Shown here piece by piece: positions 7,809 through 15,634 of a DNA stretch of 35,847 nt. The position numbers and the translations under genes were made by a program. The notes under the pieces were generated by a model that ran no database searches, was not told where the DNA came from, and saw only the letters and a program-made list of their open reading frames with translations. The DNA comes from Acidimicrobiia bacterium. Its GTDB lineage: Bacteria; Actinomycetota; Acidimicrobiia; Acidimicrobiales; Aldehydirespiratoraceae. Position 1 is the first letter of the stretch; every line of letters begins with the position of its first letter. The stretch is taken from positions 53,312 to 89,158 of the forward strand of contig JAGWAO010000011.1 in NCBI GenBank assembly GCA_021296315.1. Direction: 5' to 3'.

Positions 7809-9167
7809 TCAGCTGCGGTCGGAGAGCATCTCGGCCACCCGGAAGGCGAGGTCCACCGACTGGCGGCCGTTCAGGCGAGGATCGCACAGGGTCTCGAAGG
7901 CTCGCTCCAGGTCGGCGTCGATGATCTTGTCGGCGCCGCCGATGCACTCCGTGACAGCGTCGCCCGTCAACTCCACATGCACGCCTCCGGGCCAGGTCCC
8001 GCAAGCGGCGTGGGCCGCGAAGAAGCCGCCGATCTCGGCCAGCACGTCGTCGAAGTCGCGGGTCTTGCGTCCCGACGTCGAGGTGTAGGTGTTGCCGTGC
8101 ATCGGGTCGCAGGCCCAGGCCACCGGGTGGCCCGAGTCCCGCACCGCCCGCAGCAGCGGGGGCAGCAGCGTCTCCACCTTCTTGGCACCCATCCTGGTGA
8201 TGAGCGTGAGCCGGCCGGGTATTCGCTGCGGGTTGAGCAGCTCGCACAGTGCGACCACCTCGTCGGCGGTGGCGGTGGGACCGATCTTGCAGCCCAGCGG
8301 GTTGCACACCCCTCGCAGGAACTCCACGTGGGCGCCGTCGAGCTGGCGGGTGCGCTCGCCGATCCACAGCATGTGGGCCGAGCAGTCGTACCCCTCGCGG
8401 GTGAGCGCCTCCTCGTAGTCCAGCGCCAGGGCCTCGTGGCTGGTGTAGAACTCCACCTCGTGCAGTTGCGGGGTGTTGGCGGTGGTCACCCCGCACGCGG
8501 TCATGAACTGCAGGGCCCGGTCTATCTCATCGGCCATCTGCGAGTAGCGGCGGCCTGCGGGCGAAGTGGCCACGAACTCCCGGTTCCAGCTGGCCACCCT
8601 CGACAGGTCGGCGTAGCCGCCCCGGGTGAACGCCCTCAGCAGGTTGAGGGTTGACGCGGCCCGGTGGTAGGCGGTCAGCAGGCGGCGGGGGTCGGGCAGC
8701 CGCTCAGCCTCGCTGAAGCCGATGTCGTTGACCATGTGGCCGAGGAACGAGGTCAGCTCCACCTCGCCCTTGGTCTCGGTGGGGCTGGACCGGGGCTTGG
8801 CGAACTGCCCCGCGATCCGGCCGACCTTCACCAGGGGCACGCCCCCCGAGTAGGTCAGAACGATGGCCATCTGCAGGATCACCCGCAGCTTGTCTCGGAT
8901 CGAGTCGGCCGAGGAGTCGAAGGACTCCGCGCAGTCGCCCGCCTGCAGCAGGAACGCCTCGCCGTTGGCCACCCGCCCGAGGTGGCTCATCAGCGAGCGG
9001 GCCTCCCCGGCGAACACCAGCGGGGGCAGGTCGCGCAGGGCCTTGGTGGCCTGCTCGAGTTCGGCCTCGTCGGGCCAGGCTGGCTGCTGGAGAGCCGGCT
9101 TGGCCCTCCAGGACGAGGGCGACCAACCGCTTCCGCCGGCGAACAGGGTCAGGTCTCCGGCGGACAT
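7809..9167 (-). CDS. aroG: 3-deoxy-7-phosphoheptulonate synthase, class II
   Basis: Condenses phosphoenolpyruvate with erythrose 4-phosphate to give DAHP, the first step of the shikimate route to aromatic amino acids. The 452-residue product is of the class II (plant and mycobacterial) type. Recognisable segments are L-L-Q-A-G-D-C-A-E-S-F near residue 75, L-R-G-V-C-N-P-L-G-C-K-I-G-P near 285, and W-A-C-D-P-M-H-G-N-T near 350. The metal ligands expected of the family (Cys of the first motif, the His in D-P-M-H-G, a Glu in H-V-E-L-T-G and a C-terminal Asp) are all present. It starts five bases after the stop codon of the sigma factor gene on the same strand, with no room for its own promoter, so its expression is probably tied to that gene. 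The symbol follows the mycobacterial class II naming. Confidence 0.95.
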   Translation of the reverse strand: MSAGDLTLFAGGSGWSPSSWRAKPALQQPAWPDEAELEQATKALRDLPPLVFAGEARSLMSHLGRVANGEAFLLQAGDCAESFDSSADSIRDKLRVILQMAIVLTYSGGVPLVKVGRIAGQFAKPRSSPTETKGEVELTSFLGHMVNDIGFSEAERLPDPRRLLTAYHRAASTLNLLRAFTRGGYADLSRVASWNREFVATSPAGRRYSQMADEIDRALQFMTACGVTTANTPQLHEVEFYTSHEALALDYEEALTREGYDCSAHMLWIGERTRQLDGAHVEFLRGVCNPLGCKIGPTATADEVVALCELLNPQRIPGRLTLITRMGAKKVETLLPPLLRAVRDSGHPVAWACDPMHGNTYTSTSGRKTRDFDDVLAEIGGFFAAHAACGTWPGGVHVELTGDAVTECIGGADKIIDADLERAFETLCDPRLNGRQSVDLAFRVAEMLSDRS

Positions 9168-9172
9168 GGGCG

Positions 9173-10018
9173 TTATGCCGCGTCGACCGTCTCGGCCAGA
9201 CTCAGCTCCTCGGCATGCTCGCGCACGGCATTGATGGCGCGCTTCACCAGGCGCCGGGCCGCCTCGGCGGTGACGCCCAGCTCCTCACCGACCTCGCGGT
9301 AGGAGCGCTTGATGCCGTCGGAGAGCCCGAAGCGCTGCTCGACGGCGTACTTGGCCCGGGGCTCGAGGATGTCGAGCAGGCCGGTCACCATCTCCTCCTC
9401 GGCCTTGGCCATGACCTCGAGCTCAGGCCCGGGGTTGGCGTCGGGGAGCAGGTCGATCAGCTCGTTGCTGTCGTCGTCACCGATGGTGCGATCGAGGGAG
9501 GTAGGGGTGGTCAGCCGGTGCAGCCGGGCATGGTCGTCGTCCAGCTCGTCGCCGTCGCCGGACACCTGCCGCAGCGCGGCGCGCAGCGACGCGGACCGGT
9601 CGCCGGGCAGTCGCACCAGGCTCGCCTTCTGGTCGAGGGCCCGCCCGATCGACTGGCGGATCCAGAAGGTCGCGTAGGTCGAGAACTTGAAGCCCTTGCG
9701 CCAGTCGAACTTGTCGACCGCGTGCTCGAGGCCGAGGTTGCCCTCCTGTATGAGGTCGAGCAGCTCCATGCCGGGGGGAAGGGGATAGCGGCGGGCGACG
9801 CTCACCACCAGGCGCAGGTTGGCCCGGATGAAGCGGTCCTTGGCCGCGGCGGCCTCGCGGATCGCCTTGTCGATCTCGCGGCCCTTCTCGCCCTCTTCCT
9901 TGCGGAGGCGGGCCTCGACGCCGCGCTCAATGGCCTGCGACAGCTCGCGCTCCTCTTGGGCGTTGAGCAGTGCCACCGCACCGATTTCGTTGAGGTACTG
10001 TCCTACTGAGTCGCTCAT
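9173..10018 (-). CDS. Group 2 sigma-70 family sigma factor
   Basis: A 281-residue RNA polymerase sigma factor of the primary-like, non-essential type. It has a region 1.2 segment (Q-Y-L-N-E-I-G) at the N-terminus, complete region 2 with N-L-R-L-V-V-S-V-A-R-R-Y, L-D-L-I-Q-E-G-N-L-G-L and F-S-T-Y-A-T-F-W-I-R-Q-S-I between about residues 75 and 150. Region 3 is diverged and shortened, and a region 4 helix-turn-helix (R-S-Y-R-E-V-G-E-E-L-G-V-T) lies near 240. It lacks region 1.1. Because regions 2.4 and 4.2 resemble those of housekeeping sigma factors it probably reads similar promoters under stress or slow growth. Its own promoter upstream is close to consensus. The DAHP synthase gene follows five bases downstream. 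Confidence 0.9.
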   Translation of the reverse strand: MSDSVGQYLNEIGAVALLNAQEERELSQAIERGVEARLRKEEGEKGREIDKAIREAAAAKDRFIRANLRLVVSVARRYPLPPGMELLDLIQEGNLGLEHAVDKFDWRKGFKFSTYATFWIRQSIGRALDQKASLVRLPGDRSASLRAALRQVSGDGDELDDDHARLHRLTTPTSLDRTIGDDDSNELIDLLPDANPGPELEVMAKAEEEMVTGLLDILEPRAKYAVEQRFGLSDGIKRSYREVGEELGVTAEAARRLVKRAINAVREHAEELSLAETVDAA

Positions 10019-10140
10019 GATTCACCTGACCGGACCCGCTCGCGTCGGCAGGGGCGGCCTCTTCGCTTTCTTTGTGGGGAGGATTTGGTGCCGGGCGCAC
10101 ACCCTCCAAGTGCGCTACTCCAGCCCAGACGAACCAATAT

Positions 10141-10169
10141 AGAATAGGCGTTTGTTCCCGGCAAGTCAA
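10141..10169 (-). promoter_or_regulatory. Promoter of sigma factor / DAHP synthase operon
   Basis: On the minus strand TTGACT (10169-10164) is followed after exactly 17 bases by TATTCT (10146-10141), a near-consensus housekeeping promoter. It would give a leader of about 115 bases before the start codon at 10018. It is the best-formed promoter in the window and sits in a locally AT-rich patch. Confidence 0.7.
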
Positions 10170-10189
10170 GATGTGCACCCGCGCGGGCT

Positions 10190-10203
10190 GTGACATTAGT
10201 CAC
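10190..10203. promoter_or_regulatory. Inverted repeat between divergent genes
   Basis: GTGAC-ATTA-GTCAC is a perfect 5-bp inverted repeat lying about 20 bases upstream of the -35 box of the sigma factor promoter and 40 bases upstream of nadD. It could be an operator, but no regulator is identified. Confidence 0.3.
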
Positions 10204-10233
10204 GCGCCCCCGACGCAACCTGTGGCCTCATTC

Positions 10234-10239
10234 TAGACT
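10234..10239 (+). promoter_or_regulatory. Candidate -10 box for nadD
   Basis: TAGACT ends 3 bases before one GTG and 6 bases before the next in-frame GTG at 10246. The 6-base spacing is the one usual for leaderless starts and favours 10246 as the true start. Confidence 0.45.
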
Positions 10240-10242
10240 CCT

Positions 10243-10848
10243 GTGGTGCTGAAACCGGACACCGCCCGCATTGGCGTGTTGGGAGGGACGTTCGATCCGC
10301 CGCACTTCGGGCACCTCGCGGCGGGGTTGGAGGTTCGCCACCGTCTGAGGCTCTCGGTGGTGCTGTTCGTGGTGGCCAACGATCCGTGGCAGAAGTCCGC
10401 TCTACATCCGGTGACGCCCGCGCCGGTGCGACTGGAGATGGTCCGGGCCGCCGTCCGCGACCTCGACGGGCTCGAGGCGAGCGCTTTGGAGATCGATCGT
10501 GGCGGTGAGAGTTACATGGCCGACACCCTCCAGGAACTGCGCGATCTGCATCCCGGCGCCGAACTGCTGATGGTGGTGGGCTCTGACGTGGCGCAGGGAC
10601 TCGACACCTGGAAGCGTCCCGCGGAACTGCGGGAGTTGGCCACCACGGTCGTGGTCGACAGGGCAGGGCGGTCCGGCGGGCGTCCCGGAGCAGGGTGGCC
10701 GGCCGTGGCGGTCGAGATCCCCGCTATGGACATCTCGTCCTGCGACATCCGATCACGATTCGCGGACGGCCGACCGGTGGAGGCCCTCGTGCCCGGCGCG
10801 GTGGCCGAGGTTGTCAGGTCCAGGGGCCTGTACGGGTGCGGTCGCTGA
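10243..10848 (+). CDS. nadD: Nicotinate-nucleotide adenylyltransferase
   Basis: NadD joins nicotinate mononucleotide and ATP to give deamido-NAD, the penultimate step of NAD synthesis. The 201-residue product has the nucleotidyltransferase signature G-V-L-G-G-T-F-D-P-P-H-F-G-H-L near residue 11, with the H-x-x-H ATP-binding pair, and the second motif S-S-C-D-I-R-S-R-F near residue 166 that corresponds to the family I-S-S-T-x-I-R. Two adjacent GTG codons (10243, 10246) can start the gene; promoter spacing favours the second. It overlaps the next gene by 13 bases and forms a block with a LytR_C-domain protein and rsfS; nadD next to rsfS is widespread in bacteria. Confidence 0.95.
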   Translation: MVLKPDTARIGVLGGTFDPPHFGHLAAGLEVRHRLRLSVVLFVVANDPWQKSALHPVTPAPVRLEMVRAAVRDLDGLEASALEIDRGGESYMADTLQELRDLHPGAELLMVVGSDVAQGLDTWKRPAELRELATTVVVDRAGRSGGRPGAGWPAVAVEIPAMDISSCDIRSRFADGRPVEALVPGAVAEVVRSRGLYGCGR

Positions 10849-12065
10849 GACTCCTATGGCGCGACCGCCTGCCCGCGCCCCGCGCCCACTTCTTCTGGCG
10901 GCTCCTCTTTCCGGGGGTGGTCGTGGCCGCGGGCGTGGCAGTGCTGCTCCTTGCTCTCGAAGGCGGCCGGGCCGTCCTCACCAAGACGGTGGACCCCGTC
11001 GAGGAAGAAATCTTCCTGGAGCCCGAAGAACCCGGATATCTGGAACTCGTGGGGGCCACCCCGACACTGCTCTCGCTTCACACTCACAACGGCAGCCTCA
11101 CCGGAGTCGCCTTCATTGCCCGGACGGGCATCAGTGCGGGCGGCGGCGTGGTGCTGCTGCCGGCCGACCTTCTGGTCGTGCCCGAGGGAGGATCGCCGTT
11201 GGAGGGCGAGTTGCTGTCCGAGACCTACGCTCGGGGAGGAGTGGGGGCCGTCGGGCAGGTTGCTGAAGGCATGTTCGGCCTTGGGTTCGACCAGGTGGTC
11301 GAGGTCCCCACCGAATGGCTCGCCCACAGCATGGGCCCCGCGGTGCCGCTGCCGTATCTCCTCGCGGATGATCTCATCGAGGCAGATCCCGACGGGGCCC
11401 AGCGGGTGGTCTACGAATCCGGACGCTACGACCTGACCGCAGCCGACGCGGCCGCGGTGTATGCCCACCGCAACCCCGACGAGGCCGACGGCAACCGGGT
11501 ACAGCGCCAGCGGGCGATGTGGGAGTCGTGGCTGGGGGTGATCGGGCGGGCGCAGGACCTGGATGCTGCCATCCCCCCGGCCGACTCCCCCCTGGCACCA
11601 TTCCTGCAGGCCCTCGGAGCGGGCACCACGGTTGTCGAGGTCGTACCGTTCGAATCCTTCACTCCGGATCCTGGTGCCGCCCCGGTCCCGTTGTTGGGTC
11701 CGGACAGCCGGTCATGGCTGAGGGCCGAGGCTCTGGAGCTGGTGCCCTGGCCCCAGCAGCCGGAGTCGTTCCTGCGTCCCAGAGTCCAGTTGCTCGACGG
11801 CACCGGTGATCCATCGATCCGGGATGCGCTGGCCGCCAATGTTGTCGCGGCCGGGGGGGTGGTCACCGTGATCGGCAACGCTGACGCCTTCGGTGTGGAG
11901 GCCACCCATTTCGCCTACCATCGCGAGGATCTCGTGAACGATCCCATCACCAACTCCATCGCCATCGAGCTCGGCGTCGACATGACCCTCATCGAGTTGG
12001 GCGAGGGCGCGACTGACGTGGTCGACATAACCGTGACGGTCGGACTCGACCAGGCCGCGCGGTGA
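10836..12065 (+). CDS. Membrane-anchored LytR_C-domain protein
   Basis: About 409 residues if started at the GTG at 10836, which overlaps the end of nadD; the frame is open further upstream but inside nadD. One hydrophobic segment at about residues 19-42 (F-W-R-L-L-F-P-G-V-V-V onwards) anchors it with the rest outside. The middle (S-L-H-T-H-N near residue 80) resembles the LytR-CpsA-Psr fold only loosely and the usual catalytic arginines are not evident. The last 95 residues fit the LytR C-terminal domain: V-Q-L-L-D-G-T-G, then A-A-G-G-V-V-T-V-I-G-N-A-D and a closing I-E-L-G-V-D-M-T-L-I. Proteins of this kind take part in cell wall assembly. It ends inside the rsfS start codon (GTGA overlap), so translation is coupled. 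Confidence 0.7.
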   Translation: MRSLRLLWRDRLPAPRAHFFWRLLFPGVVVAAGVAVLLLALEGGRAVLTKTVDPVEEEIFLEPEEPGYLELVGATPTLLSLHTHNGSLTGVAFIARTGISAGGGVVLLPADLLVVPEGGSPLEGELLSETYARGGVGAVGQVAEGMFGLGFDQVVEVPTEWLAHSMGPAVPLPYLLADDLIEADPDGAQRVVYESGRYDLTAADAAAVYAHRNPDEADGNRVQRQRAMWESWLGVIGRAQDLDAAIPPADSPLAPFLQALGAGTTVVEVVPFESFTPDPGAAPVPLLGPDSRSWLRAEALELVPWPQQPESFLRPRVQLLDGTGDPSIRDALAANVVAAGGVVTVIGNADAFGVEATHFAYHREDLVNDPITNSIAIELGVDMTLIELGEGATDVVDITVTVGLDQAAR

Positions 12066-12562
12066 GGCCAGGGGCCAGCCCGGCCGACCTCGGCGATTCG
12101 GCCCGCATCGCCAGCCCGGCCGACCTCGGCGCCTCGGCCGGTTCGTTCCCGGCAGTCGACGGTGCCTACGCGCGGCGCTGGGCCGTGGCCGCGGCCGCAG
12201 CCGCCGACGAGCGCAAGGGCATGGACACCGTCGTGATCGATGTGGGCGACGTGCTGGTGGTCACCGACCTGTTCGTGATTACTCACGGCAACAATGCCCG
12301 CCAGGTGCGCTCCATCACCGAGGGCGTCGAGGAGCTGGTGAAGGAGGCGGGCGGTCCCGCACCGTTGCGCATCGAGGGCGCCGACGAGCGGCAGTGGGTG
12401 CTCCTCGACTACGGGCCGTTCGTCGTGCACGTGTTCGATACCGAACGGCGCTCGCTGTACCAGCTCGAACGGCTGTGGGGCGATTGTCCCCTGCTCGACT
12501 GGCGGACTGCTGTGGTGCCGCAGGCCGCGCCGGTGGCGATGCCGGAGGATCCGGGCCGGTAG
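12062..12562 (+). CDS. rsfS: Ribosomal silencing factor RsfS
   Basis: RsfS binds ribosomal protein uL14 and blocks joining of the subunits, which lowers translation in slow growth. Residues 40-155 match the family: the motif K-G-M-D-T-V-V-I-D-V-G-D, then T-D-L-F-V-I-T-H-G-N-N-A-R-Q-V, W-V-L-L-D-Y-G-P-F-V-V-H-V-F and the closing Y-Q-L-E-R-L-W-G-D-C-P. The first 35 residues are an Ala/Ser/Pro-rich extension in which the segment S-P-A-D-L-G occurs twice, so a later start is possible, although the GTG overlapping the previous stop is well placed for coupling. It converges on the fumarase gene with six bases between stop codons. Confidence 0.93.
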   Translation: MRPGASPADLGDSARIASPADLGASAGSFPAVDGAYARRWAVAAAAAADERKGMDTVVIDVGDVLVVTDLFVITHGNNARQVRSITEGVEELVKEAGGPAPLRIEGADERQWVLLDYGPFVVHVFDTERRSLYQLERLWGDCPLLDWRTAVVPQAAPVAMPEDPGR

Positions 12563-12568
12563 CGGCTG

Positions 12569-14206
12569 CTAGCGGCTGCGCAGCCTCACCGGGGTGGAGA
12601 CCTCGGCGAAGAAGTCGTTCCCCTTGTCGTCGATCACGATGAAGGCGGGGAAGTCCTCGACCTCGATGCGCCACACGGCCTCCATGCCGAGCTCGGGGTA
12701 GTCGAGCACCTCCACCCGGCGGATCGAGTCCCGGGCCAGGCGGGCAGCCGGCCCTCCGATGGAGCCGAGGTAGAAGCCTCCGTGGCGGGCGCAGGCCTCG
12801 GTCACCTCCGACGAGCGGTTTCCCTTGGCCAGCATCACCATCGACCCGCCCGCCGCCTGGAACTGGTCGACGTAGGAGTCCATGCGGCCCGCGGTGGTGG
12901 GGCCGAAGGATCCGGAGGCGTATCCTTGCGGGGTCTTGGCCGGGCCGGCGTAGTACACCGGGTGGTCGCGCAGGTACTGCGGCATCGGCTCGCCCGCATC
13001 GAGGCGCTGCTTGATCCTGGCGTGGGCGATGTCGCGGCCCACCACCAGGGTGCCGGTCAGCGCCAGCCGGGTCTTGACGGGGTAGCGGGTCAGCCGGGTC
13101 AGGATCTCGCCCATGGGCTGGTCGAGGTCCACCGCCACGACCTCGCTGGAGAGTTCGTCGGTGCTGGTCTCGGGAAGGAAGCGGGCCGGGTCGGTCTCCA
13201 GGCGCTCGAGGAACAGGCCCTCGGAGGTGATCTTGGCCCGGGCCTGGCGGTCGGCCGAGCAGCTCACCGCGATCCCGACCGGGTTGGACGCCCCGTCCCG
13301 CACGTCGTGGCAGAAGTACTTGCCGCCGAACTGGGCGCCGATGCCGAAGGCCTGGGTCAGCTCCAGGATCCGCTTCTCCCATTCGAGGTCCCGGAACCCG
13401 TGGCCACAGGGGTCGCCGGAAGTGGGCAGGGAGTCGAGGTACTTGGCCGAGGCGAGCTTGGCCACCTTCAGGTTGTATTCCGCCGAGGTGCCGCCCACCA
13501 CCAGGGCCAGGTGGTAGGGCGGGCAGGCCGCGGTGCCGAGCAGGCGCAGGGTCTCGTCGCAGAAGTCGATCAGCGACTGCTCGTTGAGCAGGGCCTTGGT
13601 CTCCTGGTAAAGGAAGGACTTGTTGGCCGAGCCGCCCCCCTTGGCCATGTAGAACAGCTCGTAGACGTCGCCCGGCTTGGAGTGGATCTCGATCTGGGCG
13701 GGCAGGTTGTTCTGAGTGTTGACCTCCGTGAACATGTCGAGCGGGGCGAGCTGCGAGTAGCGCAGGTTGGATGTGAGGTAGGTGTCGTGCACGCCCCGGG
13801 AGATGGCTTCGGCGTCGTCGCCGAACGTGAGCACCTGCTCGCCCTTGCGGCCCATGATCACCGCAGTGCCGGTGTCCTGGCACATGGGCAGGATCCCGCC
13901 GGCGGCGATGTTGGCGTTCTGGAGCAGCTCGGTCGCCACGAAGCGGTCGTTGTCGGAGGCCTCGGGGTCGTCGAGGATGTTGCGGAGCTGCTGGAGGTGG
14001 TCGGACCGCAGGTAGTGGTTGATGTCGTGCATGGCCAACGACGTGAGCAGGGTCAGCGCGTCCGGCTCGACCTTCAGGAAAGTCCGGTCGGCGGTCTCGA
14101 TGGTGGACACGCCCTCGGTCGACACCAGCCGGTAGTCGGTGGTGTCGGTGCCGAGGGGCAGCATGTCCGAATAGGCGAAGTCCTTCAGGTCGGAGGCGTC
14201 GGCCAT
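12569..14206 (-). CDS. fumA: Fumarate hydratase, class I
   Basis: Interconverts fumarate and malate in the citric acid cycle with a [4Fe-4S] cluster that is sensitive to oxygen and superoxide. The product is a one-chain class I enzyme of 545 residues. The expected three cluster Cys fall in M-C-Q-D-T-G-T-A near residue 108, [10 protein letters not shown] near 227 and V-S-C-S-A-D near 320. Also present are [13 protein letters not shown] near 265 and [12 protein letters not shown] near 440. The ATG at 14206 has GGAG 9 bases upstream and gives the family-like N-terminus; the frame continues 13 codons further but without support. The enzyme depends on iron-sulfur assembly, and suf genes lie about 6 kb away. 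The upstream neighbour on the same strand ends 28 bases before its start. Confidence 0.94.
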   Translation of the reverse strand: MADASDLKDFAYSDMLPLGTDTTDYRLVSTEGVSTIETADRTFLKVEPDALTLLTSLAMHDINHYLRSDHLQQLRNILDDPEASDNDRFVATELLQNANIAAGGILPMCQDTGTAVIMGRKGEQVLTFGDDAEAISRGVHDTYLTSNLRYSQLAPLDMFTEVNTQNNLPAQIEIHSKPGDVYELFYMAKGGGSANKSFLYQETKALLNEQSLIDFCDETLRLLGTAACPPYHLALVVGGTSAEYNLKVAKLASAKYLDSLPTSGDPCGHGFRDLEWEKRILELTQAFGIGAQFGGKYFCHDVRDGASNPVGIAVSCSADRQARAKITSEGLFLERLETDPARFLPETSTDELSSEVVAVDLDQPMGEILTRLTRYPVKTRLALTGTLVVGRDIAHARIKQRLDAGEPMPQYLRDHPVYYAGPAKTPQGYASGSFGPTTAGRMDSYVDQFQAAGGSMVMLAKGNRSSEVTEACARHGGFYLGSIGGPAARLARDSIRRVEVLDYPELGMEAVWRIEVEDFPAFIVIDDKGNDFFAEVSTPVRLRSR

Positions 14207-14234
14207 GTCACCCCATCTCCTGCGGTCTCCGCGG

Positions 14235-14720
14235 TCAGGGCCCAACCGGCGTGCCGGCGAAGGCGGCCGGATCCTGCCCGTCGCCGATCACCGGGCGCTG
14301 CCAGTGCGTGTAGTCGGAGACGGTGTCGGCCACGTCTCTCCACTCCACGGGATGCCAGCCCTGGGCGGCCGCGGCGACCGATCCGTTCTGGAGGACGAAG
14401 GCGAACGCGGGCAGGGTGTCGAGCCCGAGCGCGGCGGGCACCCGCCGGTCGGGGTCGGCGAAGGTGAGGATCTCCTGGGCGTAGGGGCCGAGGAAGCGGC
14501 GGGCGTCGTCGGGGCCGCAGCCGACCACCCAGCAGGTCCGGCATCCGGCCTCGGCGTAGGTGACCAGGATGCGCCGGGCGGTGTGCAGGATCCAGGCGCT
14601 CTCGTTGGTGTAGGGATCGAGGAGCACCGGCAGAAGCGGGAAGGTCGTGAGCCAGGAGGACAGCGGCCTGGCCTTGCCCCCGAGCGGATCCAGTTCAAGA
14701 TCGAGCGAGACGGTGGCCAC
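14235..14720 (-). CDS. Unknown protein, possible thioredoxin-like fold
   Basis: About 161 residues from the GTG at 14720; the frame opens 16 codons earlier at GTG 14768. The shorter form is preferred because a TAGCGT box ends seven bases before it. The segment [17 protein letters not shown], followed by [25 protein letters not shown], has the layout of a thioredoxin-like domain: Cys pair, helix, strand, cis-Pro in L-P-A-F, then a beta-hairpin. The Cys pair is C-R-T-C, and one further Cys follows. There is no signal peptide, so it would be cytoplasmic. The fumarase gene follows 28 bases downstream, so the two are probably co-transcribed. The function is not known; the fold assignment is a judgement by eye. 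Confidence 0.65.
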   Translation of the reverse strand: MATVSLDLELDPLGGKARPLSSWLTTFPLLPVLLDPYTNESAWILHTARRILVTYAEAGCRTCWVVGCGPDDARRFLGPYAQEILTFADPDRRVPAALGLDTLPAFAFVLQNGSVAAAAQGWHPVEWRDVADTVSDYTHWQRPVIGDGQDPAAFAGTPVGP

Positions 14721-14727
14721 GGCCCCA

Positions 14728-14733
14728 ACGCTA
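14728..14733 (-). promoter_or_regulatory. Candidate -10 box, leaderless start
   Basis: TAGCGT on the minus strand ends 7 bases before the GTG at 14720, with no ribosome binding site in between. It helps choose 14720 over the GTG at 14768, which would lie upstream of the promoter box. Confidence 0.5.
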
Positions 14734-14853
14734 GCGCTCCGGCTGTCCCGGCCGGCGGGTCCGGTCACCCACCGGCTTGGCTGTCTTGTGTCCTTCCGGC
14801 CTGGCGGCTCGCCTGCGAACCTCGTGCCCCGGCTGGGGTCCCGGGGTTGTGCG

Positions 14854-14859
14854 TAGCAT
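14854..14859 (+). promoter_or_regulatory. Candidate -10 box, leaderless start
   Basis: TAGCAT ends 7 bases before the GTG at 14867. It decides the start of the following gene, whose frame is open 30 codons further upstream. Confidence 0.5.
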
Positions 14860-14866
14860 CTCTGGT

Positions 14867-15592
14867 GTGCATCCGATCGAGCGCCTGCGGTATGTGGCTC
14901 GGGCTGGGGTTGTGCCGGTGGAGCCGCTGGTCCGGGAGTCGGCCTCGGCGCTGTCGTCGTTCGCCGACGATCCCAAGGGTCTGCTCACGTCGTGCCGGCG
15001 GCTGCTGGCCCGCCGCGGCGATTGCGCACCACTGGTATGGCTGGCGGCTCGGATGCTCACCGCCATGGATCCCCGTTCCGAAGCGGTCAGGGTGGTGGAG
15101 GCGCTCGGTCGCGACACCACCGGACGTTCGTTGCAGCGCGGCCTGGAGTCGCTGCCCGCCTCCTCGAGCGTGTTGGCGGTGGGGGAGTTGGGGGTCTACG
15201 CCGCCGCATTGGACGACCGCCAGGATCTGCGGTGGATCGAGCCGGACGATCTCGAGGCCGCGAGTACAGCCGACCTGGTGCTCATGACCAGCGACTGCGT
15301 GGGACCGTCACAGGCCCTGGTGGTGGCCGAGACCGTGTCCGTGGCTGAGATGGCCCGCGGCTGGGGAACTCCGGTGTGGCTGATTGCCGGCCCGGGACGG
15401 ATACTGCCCGAGCGCATGTGGGACCTGCTTGGCGTTCGCCGCCGTCCTGATGATCCGGCCATGCGGGGCTTGGCCGTACTGGACCTCGACCGGTTCGTGA
15501 CCCAGGTGGTCACCCCTTCCGGCCTGCGAACTCCCGCCGAGGCCGCTCGCCAGTCCGACTGCCCGATCGTTCCCGAACTCTTCACACGATGA
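14867..15592 (+). CDS. IF-2B-like domain protein, function unknown
   Basis: About 241 residues. The central and C-terminal part reads A-D-L-V-L-M-T-S-D-C-V-G-P-S-Q-A near residue 135, then A-E-M-A-R-G-W-G-T-P-V-W-L-I-A-G-P-G-R near 165. This resembles the Rossmann half of the eIF-2B alpha / MtnA / ribose-1,5-bisphosphate isomerase family, where a similar strand-turn (A-D-x-V-L-x-G-A-D) is followed by an A-x-x-x-G-x-P-x-Y-V strand. The catalytic Cys and Asp of the sugar isomerases are not clearly placed, so activity may be lost or changed. The start at GTG 14867 is chosen from the -10 box seven bases upstream. It is divergent from the thioredoxin-like gene and 42 bases upstream of a propeller-like gene. 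Family membership is a tentative visual match. Confidence 0.6.
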   Translation: MHPIERLRYVARAGVVPVEPLVRESASALSSFADDPKGLLTSCRRLLARRGDCAPLVWLAARMLTAMDPRSEAVRVVEALGRDTTGRSLQRGLESLPASSSVLAVGELGVYAAALDDRQDLRWIEPDDLEAASTADLVLMTSDCVGPSQALVVAETVSVAEMARGWGTPVWLIAGPGRILPERMWDLLGVRRRPDDPAMRGLAVLDLDRFVTQVVTPSGLRTPAEAARQSDCPIVPELFTR

Positions 15593-15634
15593 CCGGGCCG
15601 CGACCCAGCGCCGGCTCATGAGAGCGCTGCGGCG

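Noticed and set aside
12782-14467. A 561-codon open frame antisense to fumarase
   Set aside because: It mirrors the fumarase codons and shows no domain; long antisense frames are expected at this GC content.
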